Shown in pieces: positions 1 through 14,553 of a stretch of 64,000 nucleotides of DNA. Origin of the DNA: Rubrivivax sp. (lineage in GTDB: Bacteria > Pseudomonadota > Gammaproteobacteria > Burkholderiales > Burkholderiaceae_C); contig JADJYX010000001.1 in NCBI GenBank assembly GCA_016719535.1, forward strand, positions 1,054,001-1,118,000. Direction: 5' to 3'. Within the stretch, counting starts at the first letter, position 1, and each line of letters opens with the position of its first letter. The translations under genes were made by a program, and so were the position numbers. The notes under the pieces were generated by a model. That model did no database searches. It was not told the DNA's origin and worked only from the letters and a program-made list of their open reading frames with translations.

Positions 1-237
1 CTGATGCCCGCCGCCTTCGTCGAGCGCATGCGCACGCTGCTGCAGCGCGCCGGCCTGCCGGTGCGTGCGCCGGCGATCGGCATCGACCGCTTCGTCGAGC
101 TGATGCGCATCGACAAGAAGGCGCAAGACGGCGAGATCCGATTCGTGCTCATCGAGGCCCTGGGCCGCGCCGGCGTGCGGCCCGCGCCCGACGCCCTGGT
201 GCGCGCCGTCATCGCCGGCCACAGCGAGCCGGCCTGA
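1..237 (+). CDS. aroB: 3-dehydroquinate synthase, C-terminal fragment
   Basis: This is the last 78 residues of AroB, the shikimate-pathway enzyme that converts DAHP to 3-dehydroquinate in the cytoplasm. The frame is open from the first base, so the start lies outside the window. The tail carries the family's C-terminal pattern, with DKKA followed by GEIRFVLIEALGRA. It stops 30 bases before dgt on the same strand, the common aroB-dgt order of betaproteobacteria. The catalytic and NAD-binding parts cannot be judged because they are missing. Confidence 0.85.
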   Translation: MMPAAFVERMRTLLQRAGLPVRAPAIGIDRFVELMRIDKKAQDGEIRFVLIEALGRAGVRPAPDALVRAVIAGHSEPA

Positions 238-267
238 CGCGGCGGTGCGCTCTCGAGCTGCCAGGCG

Positions 268-1452
268 GTGACGAACGAGGCCCTCGTGCTGGCCCCCTGG
301 GCCGTCGACCCGCAGGCAAGCCGCGGCCGCCGCCATGCCGAGCCGCCGCCGCCGGGCCGCACCGAGCATCAGCGCGACCGCGACCGTGTCGTGCACAGCA
401 CCGCCTTCCGGCGGCTGATGTACAAGACCCAAGTCTTCGTCAACCACGAGGGTGACCTCTATCGCACGCGGCTGACGCATTCGATCGAAGTGGCGCAGCT
501 GTCGCGTTCGGTGGCCCGCATGCTGCGGCTGAACGAGGACCTGGTGGAGGCGATTGCCCTGGCGCACGACCTCGGCCACACGCCCTTCGGCCACGCCGGG
601 CAGGACGCGCTGCACGCCTGCATGACGGCGCATGGCGGCTTCGAGCACAACCTGCAGAGCCTGCGCGTGGTCGATCAGCTGGAGCAGCGCTACATCGGCT
701 TCGACGGCCTCAACCTGAGCTTCGAGACGCGCGAGGGCATCCTCAAGCATTGCTCGCGCCGGCAGGCCGAGGCGCTGGAGGCGGCCGAGCCCGGCGGCGT
801 GGCGCGCCGCTTCATCGACGGCCTGCGGCCGAGCCTGGAGGCGCAGGTCGTCAACCTTGCCGACGAGATTGCCTACAACGCGCACGATGTCGACGACGGC
901 ATGCGGTCGGGCCTGCTCGACGACGCGCAGCTGTCGGTGCTGGCCGCTTACGGCCGCATCCGGCACGAGGTGCTGGCCGATCACCCGGACCTGGGCACGC
1001 GCGGGCGGCGGCTGCTGTTCGAGATCCTGCGCCGCATGCTGTCGCGCCAGGTGCAGGAACTGGTCGAGCACACCACGCAGGCGCTGCACGACGCCGCGCC
1101 GCGCCGCGCCGACGACGTGCGGCGGCTGCCCGTGCTGGCCGCACTGCCGCCGGCGCGGCGCGCCGAATTCGACGAGCTCAAGCGCTTCCTGTTTGCGTCG
1201 CTCTACCGCCACCCGCAGGTGGTGCAGACGACCGAGGCCGCGCGCGTGGTGGTGGCCCAGCTGTTCGAGGCCTATCGGGCGGCGCCGCACGAGATGCCGG
1301 CCGATTTCGCGGCGGCCGACGACGGCCACCGCGCCGTGGCCGATTACATCGCCGGCATGACCGACCGCTTCGCGCTGCGCGAATACCACCGCCTCACCGG
1401 GCGCGCGCCGTTTCCGGCGGCGCTGCACCCGGCGCCGTGGTCGCCGGGCTGA
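268..1452 (+). CDS. dgt: dGTP triphosphohydrolase (dGTPase-like), 394 aa
   Basis: The product hydrolyses dNTPs, classically dGTP, to the nucleoside and triphosphate. The HD-superfamily metal site is visible: His71 in the RLTHSIEV segment, the His100-Asp101 pair, the HTPFGH motif at 104-109, and a later Asp in the NLADEIAYNAHD segment near residue 200. The start is a GTG 30 bases after the aroB stop. The protein is shorter than the 505-residue E. coli enzyme and matches the shorter dGTPase-like class common in Proteobacteria. It probably shares a transcript with aroB. Confidence 0.9.
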   Translation: MTNEALVLAPWAVDPQASRGRRHAEPPPPGRTEHQRDRDRVVHSTAFRRLMYKTQVFVNHEGDLYRTRLTHSIEVAQLSRSVARMLRLNEDLVEAIALAHDLGHTPFGHAGQDALHACMTAHGGFEHNLQSLRVVDQLEQRYIGFDGLNLSFETREGILKHCSRRQAEALEAAEPGGVARRFIDGLRPSLEAQVVNLADEIAYNAHDVDDGMRSGLLDDAQLSVLAAYGRIRHEVLADHPDLGTRGRRLLFEILRRMLSRQVQELVEHTTQALHDAAPRRADDVRRLPVLAALPPARRAEFDELKRFLFASLYRHPQVVQTTEAARVVVAQLFEAYRAAPHEMPADFAAADDGHRAVADYIAGMTDRFALREYHRLTGRAPFPAALHPAPWSPG

Positions 1453-1460
1453 CGACGACC

Positions 1461-2192
1461 ATGGCCCGCCAGCCGCGCCTGTCCCTGCCCGGCGTGATGC
1501 ACTACCTGCTGCAGCGCGGGCACAACGGCGGTGCCATCGTGATCGACGCGCAGGACGCCGACCAGTTGCTGCAGATGCTGCGCGAGGCGGCGCTGAGCCA
1601 CCATGTGCTGCTGCACGCCTATGCCCTGGCCGCCAACGAACTGCGCGTGCTGGCGACGCCCGAAACCGGCGACGGCATCAGCCGCATGATGCAGGCCGTC
1701 GGGCGCCGCCATGCCGCCGCCTTCAACCGCCGCCATGGCCGCAGCGGGGCGCTGTGGGATGGCCGCTTCCGCTCGGCGCTGATCGAGGCCGGCGCGCCGG
1801 CGCTGCTGGCCTTGCGCGATGTCGATGCGCAGGCCGCAGCGGCGGCCGACCTTGCCCAGGCCCAGCCCGCGCCAGCGCTGCCGGTGGCGGCGGGCCAGCC
1901 GGTCGAGCCGGCCGGGCGCAGCAGCCGGGCGCACCGCACCGGCGGCCGGCGCGACGCCGCCCTCGTCGATCCGCCGGTCTACTGGCAGCTCGGCAATACC
2001 CCCTTCGAGCGCGAGTCGCGCTACCGCCAGCTGCTGGCCGAAGCACTGCCGACGGCGGAACAGGCCGGCCTGCAGCGCGCCTTGCGGGGCGGTTGGGCCT
2101 TGGGCTCGCCGGCCTTCCTGGCCGGCCTGGCAGCGGCCGCGCACAGGCCGCTGACGCCGCGCCCGCGCGGGCGGCCCCGGCGCATGGTTTGA
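1461..2192 (+). CDS. Degenerate Y1/REP-associated transposase-like protein
   Basis: This 243-residue protein resembles the Y1_Tnp (TnpA_REP, IS200-like) fold: an RxxxPG-like N-terminus, an HAY strand at 52-54, and a GRSGALWDGRF segment near residue 95. The histidine pair that binds metal in active enzymes is absent, since the HAY strand continues as AANELRV instead of a NHxH pattern. The usual YIELNPVRA block with the nucleophilic Tyr is replaced by a Tyr-free LLALRDVDAQ segment near 112-122. The C-terminal YWxLGNTPFERE segment is well preserved. The start ATG lies 8 bases after dgt. A domesticated, non-catalytic DNA-binding role is inferred. Confidence 0.7.
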   Translation: MARQPRLSLPGVMHYLLQRGHNGGAIVIDAQDADQLLQMLREAALSHHVLLHAYALAANELRVLATPETGDGISRMMQAVGRRHAAAFNRRHGRSGALWDGRFRSALIEAGAPALLALRDVDAQAAAAADLAQAQPAPALPVAAGQPVEPAGRSSRAHRTGGRRDAALVDPPVYWQLGNTPFERESRYRQLLAEALPTAEQAGLQRALRGGWALGSPAFLAGLAAAAHRPLTPRPRGRPRRMV

Positions 2193-2269
2193 ACGACCGC
2201 ACGGGGCGGCATGCCGCCGGCATCGCCGAAGGCCCGATTTATCGAGGCTTTATTCTGTCCCTAATTAAT

Positions 2270-2295
2270 CAATGATGAGTCAATCACCATCATTG
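2270..2295. promoter_or_regulatory. Inverted repeat in the AT-rich leader before gltB
   Basis: CAATGATG (2270-2277) and CATCATTG (2288-2295) form a perfect 8-base inverted repeat around a 10-base spacer. It sits in the 195-base gap between the Y1-like gene and gltB, which is clearly richer in A and T than its surroundings. A CCTGACCCC motif follows at 2304-2312. It could be an operator for gltB or a REP-like target of the neighbouring Y1-family protein. Neither is proven, and no clear -35/-10 pair was assigned. Confidence 0.4.
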
Positions 2296-2387
2296 GAATT
2301 AAACCTGACCCCATTTAATCGACATTGTTCAGTTTGCTGCACTGCGGTAATCTCGCGCCTCTTTGCCATGCCCGCCTGGAGATCGCC

Positions 2388-7148
<4,761 letters not shown>

Positions 7149-7177
7149 GACCACTGGATCGACGACAAGGGATCACC

Positions 7178-8668
<1,491 letters not shown>

Positions 8669-8707
8669 ACGCGGACAGCGGCCGACACATCCCGCCACAC
8701 AACTTTG

Positions 8708-8734
8708 CGCCGCCGGTAACCCCAACCGGCGGCG
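8708..8734 (+). terminator. GC-rich hairpin after gltD
   Basis: CGCCGCCGGT (8708-8717) pairs perfectly with ACCGGCGGCG (8725-8734) over a 7-base loop, followed by TCTTCAATT. It resembles an intrinsic terminator for gltBD, although the T tract is weak. It ends 14 bases before the chosen mlaF start, so it could also affect mlaF expression. Confidence 0.55.
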
Positions 8735-8748
8735 TCTTCAATTGGGGC

Positions 8749-9618
8749 ATGCGAGAATCTTTTGCATTCCCTCTCCCTGCCGGGCTCCAGGCCCACCACG
8801 CCGGCTTGAAGTCCGACACCTTCATCGAGATCGACCACGTCACGTTCGGCTACGACGAACGGCGCGTCATCCTGAAAGACCTTTCCCTGCGCTTCCTGCG
8901 CGGCAAGGTCACGTCGGTGCTGGGCGGGTCGGGCTGCGGCAAGACGACGCTGCTGCGGCTGATCGGCGGCGTGCACCGCGTCGACAAGGGCCGCGTGGTC
9001 TTCGATGGCGAGGTCATCGACGTGCACGACCGCGACCAGCTCTACCGGCTGCGGCGGCGGCTGGGCATGCTGTTCCAGTTCGGCGCGCTCTTCACCGATC
9101 TCACGGTCTTCGACAACGTCGCCTTTCCGCTGCGCGAGATGAGCGACCTGTCGGAACCGATGATCCGCGACATCGTGCTCATGAAGCTCAATGCGGTGGG
9201 CCTGCGCGGCGCGGCGTCGCTGAAGATCAGCGAAGTCTCGGGCGGCATGGCGCGGCGCGTCGCGCTGGCGCGTGCGATCGCGCTCGACCCCGAACTCATC
9301 ATGTACGACGAGCCCTTCGCCGGCCTCGACCTCATCAGCATGGGCGTGGCCGCCAAGCTGATCCGCACGCTCAACGACGTCACCGGGGCCACCTCGCTCG
9401 TGATCTCGCACGACGTGCCCGAGTGCATGGCGATCAGCGACTGGGTGGTGCTGCTGGCCACCGGCGGCCGCCTGGTCGCGCAGGGCACGCCGGCCGAGCT
9501 GATGGCGTCCACCGACCCCGAGGTGCGCCAGTTCGTGCGCGGCGAGCCCGACGGCCCCGTCAAGTTCCACTACCCGGCGCCGGCGATTGCCGACGACTTC
9601 GGCGTCGGGGCGCGGTGA
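8749..9618 (+). CDS. mlaF: Mla phospholipid ABC transporter ATPase
   Basis: MlaF is the cytoplasmic ATPase of the Mla system, which moves phospholipids between the membranes and keeps outer-membrane asymmetry. The 289-residue protein has Walker A GGSGCGKTT near residue 60, the MlaF-type signature SGGMARR near 163, and Walker B LIMYDEP near 185. The ATG at 8749 has no strong ribosome site; a TTG at 8806, closer to the conserved FIEIDHVTFGY start, is an alternative. The stop overlaps the mlaE start (TGATG). Confidence 0.93.
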   Translation: MRESFAFPLPAGLQAHHAGLKSDTFIEIDHVTFGYDERRVILKDLSLRFLRGKVTSVLGGSGCGKTTLLRLIGGVHRVDKGRVVFDGEVIDVHDRDQLYRLRRRLGMLFQFGALFTDLTVFDNVAFPLREMSDLSEPMIRDIVLMKLNAVGLRGAASLKISEVSGGMARRVALARAIALDPELIMYDEPFAGLDLISMGVAAKLIRTLNDVTGATSLVISHDVPECMAISDWVVLLATGGRLVAQGTPAELMASTDPEVRQFVRGEPDGPVKFHYPAPAIADDFGVGAR

Positions 9619-10400
9619 TGAATGTATTCGCTGCGCTGGGGGCGCGTGCGCTGGCCGTCTTTCGCGGCTGGGGCCATGCGGCGCTGTTCTTCGTCGACCT
9701 GCTGCGCGCGCTGCTGCCGGCGCTGCGGCGCTTCGGCCTGGTGGTGACGCAGATCCACGCCATCGGCAACCGCTCGCTCGTCATCATCCTGGCCTCGGGC
9801 CTGGCGGTGGGCTTCGTGCTGGCGCTGCAGCTCTACAACACGCTGATCACCTTCGGCGCCGCCGAATCACTGGGCCTGGTGGTCAACCTGTCGCTGGTGC
9901 GCGAACTGGGGCCCGTGGTCACCGCGCTGCTGTTTGCCGGCCGCGCCGGCACCTCGCTGACGGCCGAGATCGGTCTCATGAAGGCCGGCGAGCAGATCGC
10001 CGCGCTCGAGCTGATGGCCATCGACCCGCGCCAGCGCGTGCTGGCGCCGCGCTTCATCGCCGGCATCATCTCGATGCCCCTGCTGGCCATCCTGTTTTCG
10101 GCCATCGGCATCCTCGGCGCCTGGGTGGTGGCGGTGGGGCTGATCGGCATCGATGCCGGCAACTTCTGGGCCATCCAGCAAAACGGCGTCGACGTCTGGC
10201 GCGACGTCGGCAACGGCGTCATCAAGAGTGCGGTCTTCGGCGTCATCTGCACCGCGGTGGCGCTGTACCAGGGCTACGAGACCGAAGCCACGCCCGAAGG
10301 CGTGGCCTACGCCACCACGCGCACGGTGGTGATCTCGTCGCTGGGCGTGCTGGGCATGGACTTCATCCTCACCGCGCTGATGTTCTCCACCGGGCGCTGA
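9618..10400 (+). CDS. mlaE: Mla phospholipid ABC transporter permease
   Basis: MlaE is the inner-membrane permease that pairs with MlaF and docks the MlaD ring. The 260-residue protein has the MlaE-family pattern: several hydrophobic segments, the conserved ELGPVVTALLFAGRAG block near residue 95, and a C-terminal GMDFILTALMF segment. Its start overlaps the mlaF stop by one base, which implies translational coupling. mlaD follows after 18 bases. Confidence 0.94.
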   Translation: MNVFAALGARALAVFRGWGHAALFFVDLLRALLPALRRFGLVVTQIHAIGNRSLVIILASGLAVGFVLALQLYNTLITFGAAESLGLVVNLSLVRELGPVVTALLFAGRAGTSLTAEIGLMKAGEQIAALELMAIDPRQRVLAPRFIAGIISMPLLAILFSAIGILGAWVVAVGLIGIDAGNFWAIQQNGVDVWRDVGNGVIKSAVFGVICTAVALYQGYETEATPEGVAYATTRTVVISSLGVLGMDFILTALMFSTGR

Positions 10401-10418
10401 CAGCAAGGGAAGCAGAAG

Positions 10419-10901
10419 ATGGCCAAACGCAACATCGAGATCCTGGTCGGGCTGTTCGTGGTGCTGGGGCTGCTGGCGCTGGTCTTCGTGGCGCTGAAGG
10501 CGGCCAACCTGACGAGCTTCAGCAACGGCCAGACCTATGTGCTGACGGCGCGCTTCGACAACATCGGCGGCCTGAAGGCGCGTGCGCCGGTGCGCAGCGC
10601 CGGCGTGGTGGTGGGCCGCGTGACCTCGATCTCGCTCGACCCCAAGACCTACCAGGGCGTGGTCACGCTGGCGGTGGACCAGCGCTTCCAGTTCCCGAAG
10701 GACTCGGCGGCCAAGATCCTCACTGCCGGCCTGCTGGGCGACCAGTACATCGGCATCGAACCCGGCGGCGACGACGCCAACCTGGCCCCCGACGGCGTCA
10801 TCGCGCAGACGCAGTCGGCGGTGGTGCTGGAAAACCTGATCGGCCAGTTTCTCACCGGCAAGGCGGCCGATGCCGGCACCGCCGCGGAGGCCCCCAAATG
10901 A
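10419..10901 (+). CDS. mlaD: Mla system MCE-domain protein
   Basis: MlaD is an inner-membrane-anchored periplasmic protein whose MCE domains form a hexameric ring that holds lipid. The 160-residue product has a signal anchor at residues 8-28 and then a single MCE domain of about 37-115 with the conserved FDNIGGLKARAPVR segment. An AAGGGA site lies 13 bases before the ATG. The stop overlaps the mlaA start as ATGA. Length and layout are usual for the family. Confidence 0.94.
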   Translation: MAKRNIEILVGLFVVLGLLALVFVALKAANLTSFSNGQTYVLTARFDNIGGLKARAPVRSAGVVVGRVTSISLDPKTYQGVVTLAVDQRFQFPKDSAAKILTAGLLGDQYIGIEPGGDDANLAPDGVIAQTQSAVVLENLIGQFLTGKAADAGTAAEAPK

Positions 10902-11671
10902 GCCCGCGCCGCCTGCCGTGGCGCGTGCTGCTGGCCGCGGCCGCGCTGGCCTTCGCGTCGGGTTGCGCCACGGTGGCGCCTGGTTCGGCGCCGGCAACGG
11001 CCCAAGCTGCCAACCCGGCCGACCCCTGGGAAAACTGGAACCGCAAGGTCTTCGCCTTCAACGAGGCCATCGACGAGGCGGTGCTCAAGCCGGTGGCGCA
11101 GGCTTATCGCGACGTCGTGCCGCAGATGGTGCGCACCGGTGTCGGCAATTTTTTCGGCAACATCGGCGACGTATGGTCGGCTGCCAACCACTTCCTGCAG
11201 GGCAAGGTGGGCAGCGGCTTCGAGATGGGCATGCGCGTGCTGACCAATACGCTGTTCGGCCTCGGCGGCGTGCTCGACCCCGCCACCGAGATGCGGCTGC
11301 CGCGGCGCAGCGAGGACTTCGGCCAGACGCTGGGCGTGTGGGGCCTGCCCGCGGGGCCCTACATCGTGCTGCCCTTGCTGGGACCGTCGTCGGTGCGCGA
11401 CACCGCCGGCCTGCCACTGGACCGCTACGCGACCATGTCGAGCCATGTGGTCGATGCCGAGGCCTGGTCGATGTCGGTGCTGCAGATCGTCAACGTGCGC
11501 GCCGAACTGCTGGCCACCACGCAGTTGCTGAGCGATGTCTCGCTCGACAAATACAGCTTCCTGCGCGATGGCTATCTGTCGCGCCGGCGCGACCAGGTCT
11601 ACGACGGCGCGCCGCCGCTGGAGAAGTTCGAGGACGAGTTTGCCGACGAGCCCCCCAAGAAGGGGAACTGA
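10898..11671 (+). CDS. mlaA: MlaA/VacJ outer-membrane lipoprotein
   Basis: MlaA sits in the outer membrane and extracts mislocalised phospholipids for transfer to MlaC. The 257-residue protein starts with a lipoprotein signal ending ASGC, then the VacJ hallmark DPWENWNRKVFAFNEA and the conserved GVWGLPAGPYIVLPLLGPS stretch. GCGGAGG is a good ribosome site just inside the end of mlaD. Placing mlaA inside the mlaFED operon ahead of mlaC is the common betaproteobacterial order. Confidence 0.94.
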   Translation: MSPRRLPWRVLLAAAALAFASGCATVAPGSAPATAQAANPADPWENWNRKVFAFNEAIDEAVLKPVAQAYRDVVPQMVRTGVGNFFGNIGDVWSAANHFLQGKVGSGFEMGMRVLTNTLFGLGGVLDPATEMRLPRRSEDFGQTLGVWGLPAGPYIVLPLLGPSSVRDTAGLPLDRYATMSSHVVDAEAWSMSVLQIVNVRAELLATTQLLSDVSLDKYSFLRDGYLSRRRDQVYDGAPPLEKFEDEFADEPPKKGN

Positions 11672-11676
11672 TGGGT

Positions 11677-11702
11677 CGGCCCGGCGGTGAACCGCGGGGC
11701 CG
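11677..11702. promoter_or_regulatory. Stable hairpin between mlaA and mlaC
   Basis: CGGCCC (11677-11682) pairs with GGGCCG (11697-11702), and inside it GCGGT pairs with ACCGC around a GA turn. This makes a nearly continuous stem right after the mlaA stop. No T tract follows, so it is more likely an mRNA-processing or stability element, or a partial terminator, than a full terminator. Confidence 0.4.
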
Positions 11703-11757
11703 GTCGCTGCGTTGAAGGTGCACGGCCGCCACCGGCGGGCCGGACGAAAGGAAGACG

Positions 11758-12369
11758 ATGCTGAAAAAACTGCTCGCTGCTGCCTGCCTGGGCCTGATGC
11801 TGTCGGTGCCCGTGCTGGCGCAGGCCGGGCCGGATGCGCTGGTGAAGCGGATCTCCTCCGAGGTCATCGACACCGCGAAGACCGATCCGGCGATCCAGGC
11901 CGGCAACATCGACAAGGTCATCGCCCTCGTCGACGCCAAGGTGATGCCCAGCGTCAACTTCGAGGTCATGACGCGCTCGGCCGTCGGCCCGCAGTGGCGC
12001 CAGGCCTCGGCCGATCAGCGCGGCAAGCTGCAGGCCGAGTTCAAGACGCTGCTGGTGCGCGTCTATTCCGGCGCGCTCACGCAGATCAAGGACCAGACGG
12101 TCGAGATCACCAAGACGCAGCCGGTGCCGCAGAGCACGCAGGTGGTGGTGCAGAGCGAGGTGCGCGGCAAGGGCGAGCCGATCAAGCTCGACTACCGCCT
12201 CGACCAGTACGACGGCGCCTGGAAGATCATCGACGTCAATGTCGGCGGCATCTGGCTGGTGACCAGCTACCGTTCGCAATTCGCGACGGAACTGGGCAAG
12301 GGCGGCATCGACGGCCTGATCGGCGCGCTCGTCGAGCGCAACAAGGCCGCCGCGTCGGGCAAGAGCTGA
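11758..12369 (+). CDS. mlaC: Mla periplasmic phospholipid-binding protein
   Basis: MlaC shuttles phospholipid across the periplasm between MlaA and the MlaFEDB complex. The 203-residue protein has a clear Sec signal peptide (cleavage near residue 21, after VLAQA). It then has the Tol_Tol_Ttg2 fold with conserved NFEVMTRSAVGPQWR and a YDGAWKIIDVNVGGIWLV segment near residue 145. AAAGGAAG precedes the ATG. It lies 86 bases after mlaA, the widest gap in the mla block. Confidence 0.95.
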   Translation: MLKKLLAAACLGLMLSVPVLAQAGPDALVKRISSEVIDTAKTDPAIQAGNIDKVIALVDAKVMPSVNFEVMTRSAVGPQWRQASADQRGKLQAEFKTLLVRVYSGALTQIKDQTVEITKTQPVPQSTQVVVQSEVRGKGEPIKLDYRLDQYDGAWKIIDVNVGGIWLVTSYRSQFATELGKGGIDGLIGALVERNKAAASGKS

Positions 12370-12377
12370 GTGTCGGC

Positions 12378-12677
12378 ATGAACGTGCTCGCGCTGCCGGC
12401 GGTGGCTTCGATCGTGCAGGCGCAGGCGCTGGAGCTCGAGGTCGACGCTGCCGTCGCGGCAGCCGACGCCGACGGGCTGCAGGTCGACGCCTCGGCGCTG
12501 ACCGAGTTCGACACCTCGGCGATCGCGCTGCTGCTGCACGCGCAGCGTGCCGCGCGCGCACGCGGGCTGCTGCTGCAGCTCATCGGCGCCCCGCCCAAGC
12601 TGCATGACCTGGCACGGCTCTATGGCGTGGAGGAACTGCTGCCGCCGGGGCCGCCGCTGCCCGCGGCCGCCACATAG
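12378..12677 (+). CDS. mlaB: STAS-domain protein MlaB
   Basis: MlaB is the small cytoplasmic STAS protein that binds and stabilises MlaF. The 99-residue product fits the length. It has a STAS-like core with VDASALTEFDTSAIALLL near residues 36-55 and an LHDLARLYGVEELL end typical of Mla STAS proteins. The ATG is 9 bases after the mlaC stop. Its last 58 bases overlap the convergent hexR gene, an unusual tail-to-tail overlap. Confidence 0.85.
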   Translation: MNVLALPAVASIVQAQALELEVDAAVAAADADGLQVDASALTEFDTSAIALLLHAQRAARARGLLLQLIGAPPKLHDLARLYGVEELLPPGPPLPAAAT

Positions 12678-13528
12678 CGGCGCAGCCGCAGGTTCTTCTT
12701 CATCTCGGCAAGCATCGGCTGCAGCGCCGTGCTGCCCAGTCGCAACGCCACGCCGGTGGTCAGGATGTCGATGATGACCAGGTGCAGCAGGCGCGACACC
12801 ATCGGGCTGTAGCGGTCGGCGTCCTCGGGGTGGTCGGCGGCCAGCAGCACCTGCTGCGGCCCCTGCACCGCCAGCGCCAGCGCCGAGCCGCTGGCGGTGA
12901 CGGCGATCACCGTCGCGCCCTTGCGGCGCGCGATGTCGGCCACGTCCATCAGGTCCTTGCTGCGCCCGCTGCTGGAGATGATCACCGCGCAGTCGCCGGG
13001 CTCGAGCAGGGTCGCGCTCATCACCTGCACGTGGCCGTCGCTGACGGCCGCCGAGCGCACGCCGAGGCGGAAGAATCTGTGCTGCGCATCCTGCGCCACG
13101 ATGCCCGAATTGCCGACGCCGTAGAACTCGATGCGCCGCCCGTCGCGCCCGGCCCGGGCCAGCGCGGTGATCGCGCGCTCGATCGCCTGCCCGGCGGCGG
13201 CGTTGCGGTAGCGCAGCAGCGCGGCCACCGCGTTGTCGACCACCTTGACCGCGATGTCGCCGGCCTTGTCGTCCTCGTCGACCGCACGGTGCACGAAGGG
13301 CACGCCTTGGTTGACGCTGCCGGCCAGCTTGAGCTTGAAATCGGCCAGCCCGTCGTAGCCGATGCTGCGGCAGAAGCGCACCACGGTCGGCTTGCTGACC
13401 TGCGCCCGTTCGGCCAGTTTACCCACCGGCAGCGTGGCGAAGCTGCGCGGGTCGGCCAGCAGCAGCCGTGCCACGCGCTGTTCGGCCGGGGGCAGCGCGG
13501 GGATGCAGGCGCGGATGCGGTCGAGCAT
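12620..13528 (-). CDS. hexR: RpiR-family regulator, HexR-like
   Basis: This 302-residue protein has an N-terminal RpiR helix-turn-helix (residues 1-77, with KPTVVRFCRSIGYDG). A SIS sugar-phosphate-binding domain of about 110-260 follows, with GNSG and ISSSGRS phosphate-binding loops. HexR represses genes of glucose and pentose-phosphate breakdown and is released by 2-keto-3-deoxy-6-phosphogluconate. Its place downstream of zwf supports HexR over other RpiR members. The ATG at 13528 starts the conserved MLDRIRACIP region; an in-frame ATG at 13567 would overlap the upstream gene. A HexR-like operator lies before zwf. Confidence 0.82.
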   Translation of the reverse strand: MLDRIRACIPALPPAEQRVARLLLADPRSFATLPVGKLAERAQVSKPTVVRFCRSIGYDGLADFKLKLAGSVNQGVPFVHRAVDEDDKAGDIAVKVVDNAVAALLRYRNAAAGQAIERAITALARAGRDGRRIEFYGVGNSGIVAQDAQHRFFRLGVRSAAVSDGHVQVMSATLLEPGDCAVIISSSGRSKDLMDVADIARRKGATVIAVTASGSALALAVQGPQQVLLAADHPEDADRYSPMVSRLLHLVIIDILTTGVALRLGSTALQPMLAEMKKNLRLRRYVAAAGSGGPGGSSSSTP

Positions 13529-13551
13529 GGGGCCATGGTCCTGGATTCGGT

Positions 13552-14547
13552 TCAGGCTGCGCCGCATGGCGGCGGTGCCAGCGCCCTTGCCCGCTCGGTC
13601 GGCGGCAGCAGCACGTTGCCGTCCTCGGGGCGGCCCCAGCTGCCGTCGACCGCAGGGCCGACGAACAGGTTGTGTTCGATGCGCAGCGTGGTGTCGGCGG
13701 GCAGGCGCTCGGGCCAGTGCCGCACGAAGGCGGCGGGCGCTTCGGCGTCGCTCAGCAGGTGGTTGTGCGTCATCACCAGGTGGCTGGCGGCATGCGGCCG
13801 GCCTTCGGCACCGAAGGCCACGAGCGTGGCGTTCTGGGGCCGCGGCCCCTGCGCCACCACGTTGCCCTGCACCCAGGCCTGGCCGCCGTTGGGCAGGTCG
13901 ATCTGATACGAGGCCTCGCCCTCGTCGCCGTCGGTCAGCCGGTTGCACAGGATGTGGCTGACCGCCGCGCGCGACTTCACCAGGTGCCCGCGCCAGCCGC
14001 CCGAGAAGCGACTGCCCGTCAGGCGCAGGCTGCCGATGCGGCCCACGTACAGCAGGTGGTGCAGCAGGCCTTCGTGCCGCGGCGCCTGGCCGAAGTCGCA
14101 GTCGTCGATCGTCAGTTCGGCATCGGCGACATCGGCCGACAGCAGACCCATCTCGTTGTCGAAGAAGCGGCAGCGCTGCAGCGTCAAGGCCCCGCGCTCG
14201 AAGCGGATGCCGGCGCCATTGCCGTGCGGCACGCGGGCGCCGCGGAATTCGATGCCTTCGAGCCGGACACGGCCGCCGCGCACGACGACCAGCGCCTTGC
14301 CTTCGGCATGCAGGCCGTCGGCGTGCAGCACCGCGGTGCCCGCGGCGGCGCGCAGCGTCAGGCGGTCCTGCGTGATCACGGCCGTCTGGCCCTGGTGGTC
14401 CCCGCCTTCGAGTTCGACCACGTCGCCATCGCGCGCCGCGGCCACGGCATCCTGCAGCCGGTCGCCCCGGTTCACGCGCAGCGTGCGGCCCTGCGCGGCC
14501 GGCGCCAGGCCCGCCAGCAGGACGGCCAGACCCTCGCGTCGCTTCAC
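13552..14547 (-). CDS. Secreted right-handed beta-helix protein (first copy)
   Basis: This 331-residue protein has a short basic and hydrophobic N-terminus that looks like a signal peptide (cleavage near AAQG). Strand-turn repeats typical of parallel beta-helix (PbH1) proteins follow. It shares blocks with the protein at 16117-17292, including HHLLYVGRIG and IDLPNGG, so the two are paralogues. It lies 6 bases after zwf and 23 before hexR on one strand, so all three are probably cotranscribed. Function is unknown; polysaccharide binding or lyase activity is possible from the fold only. Confidence 0.7.
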   Translation of the reverse strand: MKRREGLAVLLAGLAPAAQGRTLRVNRGDRLQDAVAAARDGDVVELEGGDHQGQTAVITQDRLTLRAAAGTAVLHADGLHAEGKALVVVRGGRVRLEGIEFRGARVPHGNGAGIRFERGALTLQRCRFFDNEMGLLSADVADAELTIDDCDFGQAPRHEGLLHHLLYVGRIGSLRLTGSRFSGGWRGHLVKSRAAVSHILCNRLTDGDEGEASYQIDLPNGGQAWVQGNVVAQGPRPQNATLVAFGAEGRPHAASHLVMTHNHLLSDAEAPAAFVRHWPERLPADTTLRIEHNLFVGPAVDGSWGRPEDGNVLLPPTERARALAPPPCGAA

Positions 14548-14553
14548 GTCGCG

